DNA of 64,000 nt from JABMNT01 sp048262255. Lineage in GTDB: Bacteria; Pseudomonadota; Alphaproteobacteria; Rhodospirillales; Casp-alpha2. Positions 15,951-23,712 of the stretch are shown in pieces (the first letter of the stretch is position 1; each line of letters begins with the position of its first letter). The notes beneath the pieces were generated by a model. That model did no database searches. It worked only from the letters and a program-made list of their open reading frames with translations, and had not been told where the DNA came from. The stretch spans positions 496,001-560,000 of the forward strand of contig JBLXFH010000002.1 in the NCBI GenBank assembly GCA_048262255.1, written 5' to 3'. The position numbers and the translations under genes were made by a program.

Positions 15951-16449
15951 TTGGGAGGCTCGCCTTCACCCCGCTTTCGCCAGTGCGCGGGAAATTATAA
16001 GTCGCAAAATCACCAAACAGGCCACGCGCCAAGGCGTCCCAATCTTGCGCCGCGACTCTTGCCTCGTTGCGATAAGGGCCTCGGAAGACACCACCCTCTT
16101 TTTGCAGCCGAGCTTGGAATTTCCTTTTTTCAGGGTAGAAAACGACACCACGGAAACCGAAAGAATTTTCCGTTGTTGATCTGTTTGAAGCGTTTTGAGC
16201 ACTAGTCACAATCCGCAAGTTTGCGCGTCGGCAATCGAGTGGCTTACCATTGACGTGATCGACAAGATCATTCTCGCCAGCGCCCATGACTAGCCTGTGA
16301 AGATAAACTCGTCTTCCCTCGACATATGCGGCGGCATACCGATTTTTGGTCCCGCCACGGCTCCAGCGATATTCTCGGACAAGGTGGGCGTCGGTCGCAT
16401 CAACTAACGCGACCTCACCCGTATGCAAAACAATTTTGTGAACAACCAT
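15943..16449 (-). CDS. HNH endonuclease with AP2-type DNA-binding domain
   Basis: 168 residues. The N-terminus is a beta module (VALVDATDAHLVREYRWSR), followed by the HNH core (YLHRLVMGAG, DHVNGKPLDCRRANLRIVT; D-H-V-N-G then N-L-R) and an AP2-like sheet (SFGFRGVVFYPEKRKFQARL). This is the usual free-standing homing-type nuclease of phages. It may act in homing or DNA processing. The ATG overlaps the previous stop (TGATG) and its stop overlaps the initiator start by 8 bases. Confidence 0.8.
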   Translation of the reverse strand: MVVHKIVLHTGEVALVDATDAHLVREYRWSRGGTKNRYAAAYVEGRRVYLHRLVMGAGENDLVDHVNGKPLDCRRANLRIVTSAQNASNRSTTENSFGFRGVVFYPEKRKFQARLQKEGGVFRGPYRNEARVAAQDWDALARGLFGDFATYNFPRTGESGVKASLPNG

Positions 16450-16679
16450 CAGCGCGTCCCCGCAATATCAGGCGCGGGTGCTGTTTTGAATTCATGCGTT
16501 AGTGTTGAATTGTCGTTACAAAACGGTTTGCCGCCAACAACGATCAGGCCGGGCCAGTGAGCCGCCAAAATGGGGAAGCGTTCGCCATCAATGGCGGTCG
16601 CCTTTAATGCGTTGAACTCACGGAGTTCTTGAGATTTCAAAAAATACTTGCCCTCTTCGGGCGGAATGATATGTTTCAT
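16449..16679 (-). CDS. 76-residue hypothetical phage protein
   Basis: Start taken at ATG 16679 (MKHIIPPEEGKYFLKSQELRE). A longer frame runs back into the AlpA-like gene and has no good start. The product is a compact alpha/beta protein without recognised motifs. Its stop overlaps the HNH start, and it follows the regulator at 16756 by 76 bases. It resembles other small early-region proteins only by size and position. Confidence 0.5.
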   Translation of the reverse strand: MKHIIPPEEGKYFLKSQELREFNALKATAIDGERFPILAAHWPGLIVVGGKPFCNDNSTLTHEFKTAPAPDIAGTR

Positions 16680-16755
16680 AGCAATATTAATCCTTGAGCG
16701 GGTTAATTGGAAAAGAACACGAAAGCCCAGCGCGCCAACGCTGGGTTTTTCTTGT

Positions 16756-16968
16756 TCATGCTGCATGAGGTTGAGGCGCTTCTGCCAGTCTATCGGCCTG
16801 CCACTTGTCGGCGACAGAGACAGGAACCAAAGTCGCCTTACCATTCTTTATGTACGAAAGACGGCCTGCCTTGCATTCTCGGTAGAACGTAGCGCGGCAC
16901 ATGCCGAACGCTTGGCAAAACTCGCCAAGACGCCAGTTCACCCGAGAGATGTTGCTTGAATTAGACAC
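16756..16968 (-). CDS. AlpA/excisionase-like helix-turn-helix regulator
   Basis: 70 residues from GTG 16968, chosen because AAGGAG lies 8 bases before it; the upstream ATG has no SD. The helix-turn-helix is LGEFCQAFGMCRATFYRECKAG, followed by a short wing (RLSYIKNGKATLVP), the layout of MerR-like excisionases and AlpA. It is first in the leftward early block and divergent inverted repeats lie directly upstream, so it likely controls the block and integrase action. It could be an excisionase as well as an activator. Confidence 0.65.
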   Translation of the reverse strand: MSNSSNISRVNWRLGEFCQAFGMCRATFYRECKAGRLSYIKNGKATLVPVSVADKWQADRLAEAPQPHAA

Positions 16969-17030
16969 GGTTGCTTCTCCTTGTTTATGGTTGAACAAGG
17001 AATTTGTAACACATCGATTTTGTGAACATT

Positions 17031-17115
17031 TATTGCCACGCTGGGGTTTCGTGGCAATAGATCAAAGCCGCAGAATTCCTACCCTTGGCAATAATGGGTG
17101 TGAATTATTGCCAAG
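17031..17115. promoter_or_regulatory. Two inverted repeats sharing the half-site TTATTGCCA
   Basis: Repeat 1: TATTGCCACG (17031-17040) faces CGTGGCAATA (17050-17059). Repeat 2: CTTGGCAATAAT (17084-17095) faces ATTATTGCCAAG (17104-17115). All arms are perfect. A fifth half-site (AATTGCCACC) follows at about 17119-17128. They lie between the end of the gene at 17117 and the start of the AlpA-like gene, so they are probably its operators. Confidence 0.6.
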
Positions 17116-17116
17116 A

Positions 17117-17803
17117 TTAATTGCCACCGTTTTTGGTTTGTTTGGGTATTCGCCCTTCTTTACGCATCTTAGACACATGTTTTCTCGCGGACTCACGACC
17201 GGGAATATTGCTTTTACCTTCTGCGGTCATTTTAGCCACGGCGACTTGAGCCAATTTTTCATTGGTCTGGCGCTTTATCCAATCAGAACCATCATCGCTT
17301 CTTCCTAAAGCTTTCGCTCTCTCAAGAAGAGCCTCTTCGAATCCATCGTAGTCTTTCTCGACATCCCGGCCCCGATTAGATGGCTGATCGGCTTCAAACG
17401 TGCCCGGTAATTCTATGGGCTCTCCCGGCCAAATATCTAGAATTATGTCGCGAGAAAAACGTGCGCTAGCAATTGGGTTTCCGGCTAGATTTATGACACC
17501 CGCCAAGATGTTGGTGATATGCCTATGATTAGTTTCACCCTTTGAGGGGGCGAATGTATCATGCTCTGGCTCACCTCTTGGAAACTCAGGTTTAATGGTC
17601 CCAGTATAAATTGAATTGAGAAGTTCAGTCGCGGCTACAGCAACAACATCACGCACAGAATTTTTGTCGTGGTTCGGAAGCTTTTTGAGTTCCCATTCAT
17701 AAACAGGCCAATTATCAGGAGCGTCGATAATATCAAATCCAATCCAAGCGATAACTTGCTCAACACTCCAAAACTTTTTTAACGGTCCTTGTTTGAGCGG
17801 CAT
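17117..17803 (-). CDS. Hypothetical protein downstream of integrase
   Basis: 228 residues from ATG 17803, preceded by AAAGG about 10 bases upstream; a GTG seven codons earlier lacks an SD. It is acidic with a basic C-terminus (ARKHVSKMRKEGRIPKQTKN). No signal peptide, membrane segment or known domain was recognised. The first 60 residues (FWSVEQVIAWIGFDIIDAP) look like a folded helical domain. It overlaps the integrase end by 1-2 bases at most and probably shares its transcript. Confidence 0.55.
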   Translation of the reverse strand: MPLKQGPLKKFWSVEQVIAWIGFDIIDAPDNWPVYEWELKKLPNHDKNSVRDVVAVAATELLNSIYTGTIKPEFPRGEPEHDTFAPSKGETNHRHITNILAGVINLAGNPIASARFSRDIILDIWPGEPIELPGTFEADQPSNRGRDVEKDYDGFEEALLERAKALGRSDDGSDWIKRQTNEKLAQVAVAKMTAEGKSNIPGRESARKHVSKMRKEGRIPKQTKNGGN

Positions 17804-17804
17804 A

Positions 17805-19031
17805 CTATGTTGCCTTTTGTCCACTAAGTTTGATTACTTGGCCCCTGACTTCACTCGGAGTCCCGCAATACACTGCCCATGCCTCCATGAGCTTGCGACG
17901 CTTTTCAAATAAATCTCCGCGCTGATATGCGGCCTCCACCTTATCGGGCAACGCATGAGCCAGCGCCTTCTCCGCAACCTCACGGGAAAAGCTTGATTGC
18001 TCCGCTGCCCAATCCCTAAATGTAGACCTGAACCCATGACCGGTAAGATTTTCATATCCCATGCGCTCAAGTAACTTTAAAAAAGCCATGTTCGATATTG
18101 GCTTTTCTCCGCTCATGCCTGGGAACACATACACTTTGCTTGATGAAACTTTTCGGGCGCGATCTACGGCCATAATGGCAGGTTTTGAAAGAGGGACTTT
18201 ATGCTCTATTCCCATTTTCATACGATCAGCGGGAACCGTCCATACTGCACCGTCGAATTCATCCCATTGAGCACCGATTACTTCACCAGTGCGGCCAGCC
18301 GTTAAAATCAGGAATTCCAAACCAATCGCGACAACACCCTCGCGGCCTCTTAGTTCAACAAGGAAATCACCAATCTCGGAGTAGGGTAGCGCTGAGTGAT
18401 GTTTGACCTTTGCAATATCTGATTTCTTGGGGAGCAATACACTTAGGTGCCCCTTCCATCGCGCAGGGTTTTCACCCTTGCGATATCCTTGGACCTTTGC
18501 CCAATCAAGAACGGCCTCTACCCGTCCCCTGACTCGTGTTGCCGTCTCCGTGCGAGTACGCCATATGGGCTCCAGGACTCTCATCACCGCGCCTGTATCT
18601 ACGGATGCTACAGACAAGTCTCCAATTTCTGGAAACGCATATTTCTCTAGAGTGCTTGTCCATTGCGCCGCGTGTTTGCGGTTTTTCCATGCAGCCTGGT
18701 GGGAAGTGATATATGCAGCGGCACATTCCTTGAAGGTTTTTTCAGTAACGGTTTCAAGTTTAAGCGCGTTCCGCTTAGCCTTCCGATCCTCTATTGGATC
18801 GACACCATCATATATAAGTTTTCGCGCAGCCTGTGCAGAGATACGCGCGTCGGCTAATGGTATTGTATGAATGGAGCCCAAGCCCATTTCACGGGCCTTC
18901 CCATCCATCTTAAATCGGAATAGCCAGGACTTCGCGCCAGAGGCACTTACCTGCAAATAAAGCCCTCCGCCATCGCCGTATTTACCCTTGCGTTTCTCAC
19001 TCGCAACGCGGCGTGCTGTTAGCTTATTCAT
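17805..19031 (-). CDS. int: Tyrosine recombinase integrase (P4/DUF4102 type)
   Basis: 408 residues from MNKLTARRVA at 19031; a longer frame to 19085 starts in the attachment region and is less likely. The N-terminal arm-binding domain (GDGGGLYLQVSASGAKSWLF, then LGSIHTIPLADAR) is the DUF4102 type. A core-binding region follows, then the catalytic domain with Arg in AGRTGEV (about 247), HGFR (about 332), His in LAHAL (about 360) and the Tyr nucleophile in AAYQRGD (about 368). It lies 166 bases from the 3' end of a tRNA-Ser gene, the normal target for this class. It inserts and excises the element. Confidence 0.95.
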   Translation of the reverse strand: MNKLTARRVASEKRKGKYGDGGGLYLQVSASGAKSWLFRFKMDGKAREMGLGSIHTIPLADARISAQAARKLIYDGVDPIEDRKAKRNALKLETVTEKTFKECAAAYITSHQAAWKNRKHAAQWTSTLEKYAFPEIGDLSVASVDTGAVMRVLEPIWRTRTETATRVRGRVEAVLDWAKVQGYRKGENPARWKGHLSVLLPKKSDIAKVKHHSALPYSEIGDFLVELRGREGVVAIGLEFLILTAGRTGEVIGAQWDEFDGAVWTVPADRMKMGIEHKVPLSKPAIMAVDRARKVSSSKVYVFPGMSGEKPISNMAFLKLLERMGYENLTGHGFRSTFRDWAAEQSSFSREVAEKALAHALPDKVEAAYQRGDLFEKRRKLMEAWAVYCGTPSEVRGQVIKLSGQKAT

Positions 19032-19106
19032 GGATCGTGCAAAAGTGTCCACCATACTCTGTACCCATACATCTACCCACACCAATGACCGAGATTATAG
19101 GATACA

Positions 19107-19170
19107 TTGAGAGACATGTATAGATAAACGAAATCCCCCAACCCTTGATAACAAAGGGGTTTGAGAGACA
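19107..19170. repeat. Repeated TTGAGAGACA near integrase, candidate arm sites
   Basis: TTGAGAGACA occurs at 19107-19116 and 19161-19170, in the same orientation and 54 bases apart, between the integrase start and the tRNA 3' end. Integrases with DUF4102 arms bind short direct repeats beside the crossover site. The match is suggestive only. Confidence 0.35.
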
Positions 19171-19196
19171 AAGAGAAACAGTGAGAAATGGTGAAC

Positions 19197-19286
19197 TGGC
19201 GGAGAGTGAGGGATTCGAACCCTCGATACGGTTTCCCGTATACTCCCTTAGCAGGGGAGCGCCTTCAGCCACTCGGCCAACTCTCC
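19197..19286 (-). tRNA. tRNA-Ser (anticodon GCT), attachment-site host
   Basis: A 90-base class II tRNA with acceptor stem GGAGAGT/ACTCTCC, D-arm (GGCCGAGTGGCTGAAGG), anticodon loop CTGCTAA (anticodon GCT), a variable arm (TACGGG...CCGTA), T-arm GGTTCGAATCC and an encoded CCA end. Reads AGC/AGU codons. Its 3' end points at the integrase, so it is the probable integration site. Confidence 0.97.
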
Positions 19287-19357
19287 GCATTTGGCGATCG
19301 CCAATCTGTAGGCGGGAACGTACCCTGTTTCATATCAAAAACAAGGATAAATTGCTC

Positions 19358-19927
19358 CTATCCGCGTGCCCGGGCCTGTCTGTTTTCCCGAAAGCTGCGG
19401 CTCGCTTTCAATTGAACGGGGGCCACCGATCCCGGTTCGAGCGGTGCTGCGACAGCAGCTGAAATTAATCCATCGGTCAGGCCTCTCAAAGTCGCCACAT
19501 TGCTGGCAAAAACACAATGCGGATGGCCGGCAGCGGCATAGATCGTCTCGAACCGTTTGAGCGAGCGGTCAATAACAACAGGCAGCTTACCGGTCAGGCC
19601 AATCGGTGGAATGCCGCCGATGGTAAACCCGGTTCCATCCTTGACCTCGGCGGCCTGTGGGCGACGGACCTTTCCTTGCAGATTGAACGCAGGTGCAAGC
19701 GCGGATTCAATGCATTGATGATCCCCTGCAACCAGCGCCATGACCAATTGCCCGTCAATGGCAAAAACCAGGGATTTGACAATGGCACCAAGCGGACATC
19801 CCACTGAAGCCGCAGCGTCCTCGGCGCTCCGTGCCGTCGCCGCGAGTTCGACCACATTGTCGTCCAACCCGGCATCTGCCAGGACTTTACGAACCCGTTC
19901 CACCGATTTCTTTGTGAGCGCGCTCAA
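19358..19927 (-). CDS. YbaK/EbsC-type aminoacyl-tRNA deacylase
   Basis: 189 residues. The fold is clear: VGCPLGAIVKSLVFAIDGQ (with the conserved Lys), LVMALVAGDHQC, then GFTIGGIPPIGL and the C-terminal strand. These proteins hydrolyse mischarged tRNAs (Cys-tRNA-Pro or similar). Family members vary in specificity, so the substrate is not assigned. It stands alone just past the tRNA. ATG 19927 with GGAGAAG nearby. Confidence 0.85.
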   Translation of the reverse strand: MSALTKKSVERVRKVLADAGLDDNVVELAATARSAEDAAASVGCPLGAIVKSLVFAIDGQLVMALVAGDHQCIESALAPAFNLQGKVRRPQAAEVKDGTGFTIGGIPPIGLTGKLPVVIDRSLKRFETIYAAAGHPHCVFASNVATLRGLTDGLISAAVAAPLEPGSVAPVQLKASRSFRENRQARARG

Positions 19928-20125
19928 GGACTTCTCCTCATCCGTTTGCGTTCGGCAGCATAACGCCTTACCGCTGAGATACGTAAAGACATTCCATGCG
20001 TCTGTTCAATGTTTCTTTTATAGGCTAATTTCGTAATATCTGATACTTAATGATTAAGTAATATACTTAAGAATACTGTATATATATTGATTTAATCCAA
20101 CACAGAACGCCTAGCAGATATTTAA

Positions 20126-20968
20126 ATGAGCCGCTCAATCGACAGATTAACAGATGCCACCAACGCACTACGCGACGCGGAAGCAGCGCTTTCACAAGCG
20201 CTGGACAGTGAGACCAGCCTCCTTGAAGCCCAGCAGCAGCGAATTGCTGAATTAGCCCATGAAATTCGCACCCCCCTCAATGCCGTCATCGGCTACGCAC
20301 AGATGATCAGTGAAGAGACGCTTGGAGATATTGGAAACCCCGCCTACAAGGATCACGCTAGAACCATTCATCAGGCAGGCATGCATCTGATGGAAATCTG
20401 CGATACCTTACTGGGTGAATTTCTGAACACTTCCGAAGCGTCCGAATCGCCTTCTGAAGAGACAGATGCCCGCCAGACCATCGCTGGCGTCATCAATTTG
20501 TTCAGCTGGATGGCCAAGGAGCGAGGCGTTACACTGTCATCTGAAATCGACGAAAATTTCCCCCTGCTCAAAACAAACGCCCGACAGCTCAACCAGATTC
20601 TGATCAATCTGGTTTCCAACGCGATCAAGTTTACGCCGAGGGGTGGTACGGTTGGGATCAATGGCCGAGTCGACAAGCAATCCGGGGCGATGATCCTTAT
20701 CGTTCAGGATAACGGCACAGGTATTTCCGAAGTGGATTTGCTCAAAATCCGCAAACCTTTCGAACAAGGCTCAATATCCTCACCGCATGGCGACCAGGGC
20801 ACGGGGCTCGGTCTGTCCATTGCCAGCCGTCTGGTTGACGAACTGGGGGGGGAGATGGAAATCGCCAGCCAGGATGGTGACGGAACGATTGTGACCATCA
20901 CCCTTCCCGCCGTTGAGGGTTATGACCTGACAGACAAAGTTAAAGCGAAATTAAAAAATATCAGGTAA
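20126..20968 (+). CDS. Soluble sensor histidine kinase without input domain
   Basis: 280 residues. A short coiled coil (about 10-45) precedes HisKA (ELAHEIRTPLNAVIGYAQMI, phosphorylated His in H-E-I-R-T) and HATPase_c with N box (QILINLVSNAIKFTP), G1 (DNGTGIS), and G2 (GTGLGLSIASRL). There is no membrane segment or PAS domain, so input must come through another protein. A DivK-like receiver lies 1.4 kb away and may be related, but they are not adjacent. Confidence 0.9.
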   Translation: MSRSIDRLTDATNALRDAEAALSQALDSETSLLEAQQQRIAELAHEIRTPLNAVIGYAQMISEETLGDIGNPAYKDHARTIHQAGMHLMEICDTLLGEFLNTSEASESPSEETDARQTIAGVINLFSWMAKERGVTLSSEIDENFPLLKTNARQLNQILINLVSNAIKFTPRGGTVGINGRVDKQSGAMILIVQDNGTGISEVDLLKIRKPFEQGSISSPHGDQGTGLGLSIASRLVDELGGEMEIASQDGDGTIVTITLPAVEGYDLTDKVKAKLKNIR

Positions 20969-21018
20969 AAAGGAAGCTGCCTTTTACGACCCATGATCGC
21001 ATGCGGAAGGATATTCTG

Positions 21019-21324
21019 ATGACTTTACGCCTACGGCTTTTTTCGCTTTGTGCGCTTTTCCTAATGTCTATCTGTACTCTGGGAGCATCTACGCAAGCCG
21101 AAACACTGATGCAATGCATGACTAAATGTGTCCAATATGAAGGGAATACGGATGCTGCAGAAGCCACCTGCAAAAGTCGTTGCGCAAAAATTGCCTTGCC
21201 ACAAAGCTCTGGCGAAAACCAACCCAGTTGCATGGCAGTTTACAAAAAATGCAACCGCTCTTGCACCAAAGCCGAAAACAACTGTCGACGCGATTGCAAG
21301 GAAGCTCTAATGGGCTGCAAATAA
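21019..21324 (+). CDS. Secreted protein with repeating CX3C cysteine pattern
   Basis: 101 residues from ATG 21019, seven bases after GGAAGGA; an earlier ATG lacks an SD. A signal peptide ends near ASTQA. The mature protein carries CMTKC, then 13 residues, then CKSRC (a twin CX3C pair), and a second block with spacing C-x6-C-x3-C-x6-C-x3-C-x6-C. The spacing places cysteines on one face of helices and predicts disulfide-stapled helical hairpins in the periplasm, like the layout of small mitochondrial intermembrane proteins. Function unknown. It follows the kinase gene and converges with the dioxygenase. Confidence 0.65.
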   Translation: MTLRLRLFSLCALFLMSICTLGASTQAETLMQCMTKCVQYEGNTDAAEATCKSRCAKIALPQSSGENQPSCMAVYKKCNRSCTKAENNCRRDCKEALMGCK

Positions 21325-21340
21325 ACACCTGATTACACGT

Positions 21341-22183
21341 CTAGCATGGCCTATCGCCCTTCAGCGTGACGCGGTTCAAAACCCGCTCATAACCGCTATA
21401 GTCGTTCAGCGGGAAATGCTGGGTGCAGCGGTTATCCCAGAACGCTACCGCCCCTTCGCTCCAGCGAAACCGGCAGGTAAATTCTTCGCGGGTCTGATGG
21501 TGAAACAGATATTCGAGAAGGCCTGCGCTCTCCTCCTGTGTCATTCCCTCAAAACGGACCGTATGCGCATCATTCACATACAAGGCTTTCCGTCCTGTTT
21601 CCGGATGGCTGCGGACAACCGGATGGACACTTTCCAGGACTTGGCCCTCGGAAGATTTTCCGGAGTCCCTGATCCGGTTGGCGCGCGTGTCACTCACTTG
21701 AGACTTGTGTGCGCTGTTAATCGCCTTGAGCCCTGAAAGCAGGTTTTTCATCCCATCCGACAAGGTTTCATAGGCTTTGGTCATGCTGGCGAACAGCGTA
21801 TCACCACCAATGGGTGGCAATTTGCGTGCATGCAGAACGGTCCCCATGGGCGGCTTTTCGAGATACGTTGTATCGCTATGCCAAAGACCGCCAAAATTGA
21901 TTGTTTCATGGGCTTTTTTAATTACAGGTGTTACACAGGGGTACCCGGGCAATCCTTTGATAAATGGATATTCTCCCGGTTCACCAAATGCTTTACAGAA
22001 ATCCAGTTGCTGTTGCGGGCTCATGTCCTGATCACGGAAAAAAATCACGCCATGTGTGAGAAGTGCAGACCGTAGCTTTTTGATCAACGTTGGCGACAAG
22101 GAATCTGCCAGATTAAGGCCTGAGATTTCGCAGCCAATGACGGGGCTTAACGGCTCGAATTTGATGCCGGTATCAGACATCAT
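21341..22183 (-). CDS. TauD/TfdA-family Fe(II)/2-oxoglutarate dioxygenase
   Basis: 280 residues. The iron triad is visible: HSDTTY (His and Asp), and the distal His in NRCTQHFPLNDY; the 2-oxoglutarate Arg follows in RVLNRVTLKGD. The N-terminal segment (GCEISGLNLADSL, RDQDMSPQQQ) is family standard. The substrate could be taurine, an alkylsulfonate or another compound, so no symbol is given. A neighbouring ABC transporter for such substrates is absent. Confidence 0.85.
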   Translation of the reverse strand: MMSDTGIKFEPLSPVIGCEISGLNLADSLSPTLIKKLRSALLTHGVIFFRDQDMSPQQQLDFCKAFGEPGEYPFIKGLPGYPCVTPVIKKAHETINFGGLWHSDTTYLEKPPMGTVLHARKLPPIGGDTLFASMTKAYETLSDGMKNLLSGLKAINSAHKSQVSDTRANRIRDSGKSSEGQVLESVHPVVRSHPETGRKALYVNDAHTVRFEGMTQEESAGLLEYLFHHQTREEFTCRFRWSEGAVAFWDNRCTQHFPLNDYSGYERVLNRVTLKGDRPC

Positions 22184-22376
22184 GACATGGCCTTCTAATA
22201 AACAAACGCTTTGCTATAAAAATCGACAAACCCATTTTTCACTCCCTGTATGCTTTTTGGTATTGTTCGCCCATTTTTCCCTATCGAGCAGGTTACGTCA
22301 CGGAATCTTGTCACGTGTATTTTCATTCTCATTCTCTCGTAAGGTTGCTGAAAGATTTCAATCGTATGTTCAACCC

Positions 22377-22772
22377 ATGGGAAAAAAGATTCTGATCGTT
22401 GAAGATGATACAATGAATATGAAGCTGGTGACGGATTTGCTTCATGTCTTTGGCTATGACACGGTCCAGTCTCAGGATGGTGAGGACATTGAGAATCTGA
22501 TCCGCGAGCATCATCCCAATCTGGTCCTTCTCGATATACAGTTGCCACGGCGTTCCGGGTTACAAATCGCTCAGGAACTGAAAGCCTTACCCGATTTGAA
22601 ACGCATTCCGCTGATTGCCGTAACCTCATTGACAGAATCCGGCGACCGCGGGATCTTCCAGAAATACGGATTTGACGATTATCTCGCAAAACCCATATCC
22701 ATCAGAACGTTTCAGAACACCATCGACAAATACCTGACGCGTTGTCAGCCGACCATGACATTCGTGAATTAG
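22377..22772 (+). CDS. DivK-like single-domain response regulator
   Basis: 131 residues. KKILIVEDDTMNMKLVTDLL carries the acidic pair, LVLLDIQLP the phosphorylated Asp, AVTSLTESG the switch Thr/Ser and YLAKPIS the Lys. No output domain is present. It is a receiver that would relay a phosphate or act on partner proteins. The longer upstream frame is noise. It resembles the DivK gene at 45669 but differs in the C-terminal tail, so it is a paralogue. Confidence 0.9.
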   Translation: MGKKILIVEDDTMNMKLVTDLLHVFGYDTVQSQDGEDIENLIREHHPNLVLLDIQLPRRSGLQIAQELKALPDLKRIPLIAVTSLTESGDRGIFQKYGFDDYLAKPISIRTFQNTIDKYLTRCQPTMTFVN

Positions 22773-22846
22773 TTCTTAGGCAATTCTTAACCCAGACCCG
22801 CCATGCTGTTGGCATCTAATAATGAGATGGCAATGGGGTCGGTACA

Positions 22847-23320
22847 ATGGCAACCCAGTTTCAGCGCATCAGGAAATTACACCACCGCATCCATTGGATG
22901 GGCGAAGCCTTTGGCAATGTCCTGGTTGACGCCTTTCATCTGCTTGCCCTGTTTGCCATTGGCGCGACCATCGTCTGGGCTGCGGCTCATGCCTTTTCGG
23001 GCATGGTTGATCGCGGCGTCGCGACAATTGACGATATTCTGCTCCTGTTCATTTATCTGGAACTGGGCGCCATGGTCGGAATTTATTTCAAGACCAACCA
23101 CATGCCGGTGCGCTTTCTGATCTATATCGCCATGACTGCGCTGACCCGCCTGATGTTTGGCTTCATTGGTGTCGAGCATGAAGCCGATACGCGCATTCTT
23201 ATTGTCGCTGGCGGCATTCTGGTGCTCGCTCTGGCCGCGCTGGTGATCCGCATCGGCTCCAACCGCTTCCCTTCCATTAAAACGCCTGCGCCCAATTTGC
23301 TGACACAAGAGCCGGACTGA
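22847..23320 (+). CDS. psiE: PsiE-family membrane protein
   Basis: 157 residues with four hydrophobic segments (about 25-47, 60-81, 88-108 and 122-142). The motif LFIYLELGAMVGIYFKTNHMPVRFLIYIAMTALTR is diagnostic for the PsiE family (phosphate starvation-inducible E in E. coli). Biological role is poorly known. A hydrophilic N-terminus and C-terminus lie in the cytoplasm by the usual model. No Pho box is evident to me upstream. Confidence 0.85.
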   Translation: MATQFQRIRKLHHRIHWMGEAFGNVLVDAFHLLALFAIGATIVWAAAHAFSGMVDRGVATIDDILLLFIYLELGAMVGIYFKTNHMPVRFLIYIAMTALTRLMFGFIGVEHEADTRILIVAGGILVLALAALVIRIGSNRFPSIKTPAPNLLTQEPD

Positions 23321-23386
23321 TCCCGGGTTGCAGTAATATAAAGAATGGTCGAGCGGCCTTTTTCTTTTCAGTGCTATTTCAATCTA

Positions 23387-23401
23387 TGTGACTAGGTCAC
23401 A
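23387..23401. promoter_or_regulatory. Palindrome TGTGACTAGGTCACA, candidate Crp/Fnr-type site
   Basis: A perfect inverted repeat of TGTGAC around TAG lies about 80 bases before the DUF2892 start. Half-sites TGTGA/TCACA match Crp-type recognition, but the internal spacing is 5 rather than the usual 6 bases. A Crp/Fnr regulator is encoded at 46281-46979 in this window. Confidence 0.4.
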
Positions 23402-23480
23402 GACATGCCGCCGCCTATAGTATTTCCTGAGAGAACATAAATTCCCGCGATACTGCGGACGTCACTCAGGAGATTTTCAA

Positions 23481-23690
23481 ATGACTAAGAATGTTGGAAC
23501 AATAGATCGCGTACTCAGGGTTATTCTGGGCCTTGGCCTGCTCGCGTTTGCGCTTGTTGGACCCGAAACCGGTTACAACGCTTGGGGCTATATCGGCATC
23601 GTTCCCTTACTCACAGCCGCTATGGGCTGGTGCCCAGCCTACACGCTGTTTGGCCTTCGCACCTGCCCGTTCCATTCCAAAACGGAGTAA
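23481..23690 (+). CDS. DUF2892 small inner-membrane protein
   Basis: 69 residues, with a Cys in GWCPAYTLFGLRTCPF and two hydrophobic helices. The family (also seen fused to rhodanese as in YgaP) is small inner-membrane protein, often linked with sulfur or thiosulfate handling. It has a strong SD (CAGGAG). Located between psiE and gatB; the upstream palindrome may govern it. Confidence 0.85.
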   Translation: MTKNVGTIDRVLRVILGLGLLAFALVGPETGYNAWGYIGIVPLLTAAMGWCPAYTLFGLRTCPFHSKTE

Positions 23691-23712
23691 ACTGCCCTTA
23701 ATAAAGGCAACC

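Noticed and set aside
19145..19462. Plus-strand frames across the tRNA gene
   Set aside because: They read through the tRNA-Ser gene, so they are chance openings.
23341..23375. Possible terminator after psiE
   Set aside because: GGTC...GGCC before a T-run gives only a short weak stem, so it is not annotated.
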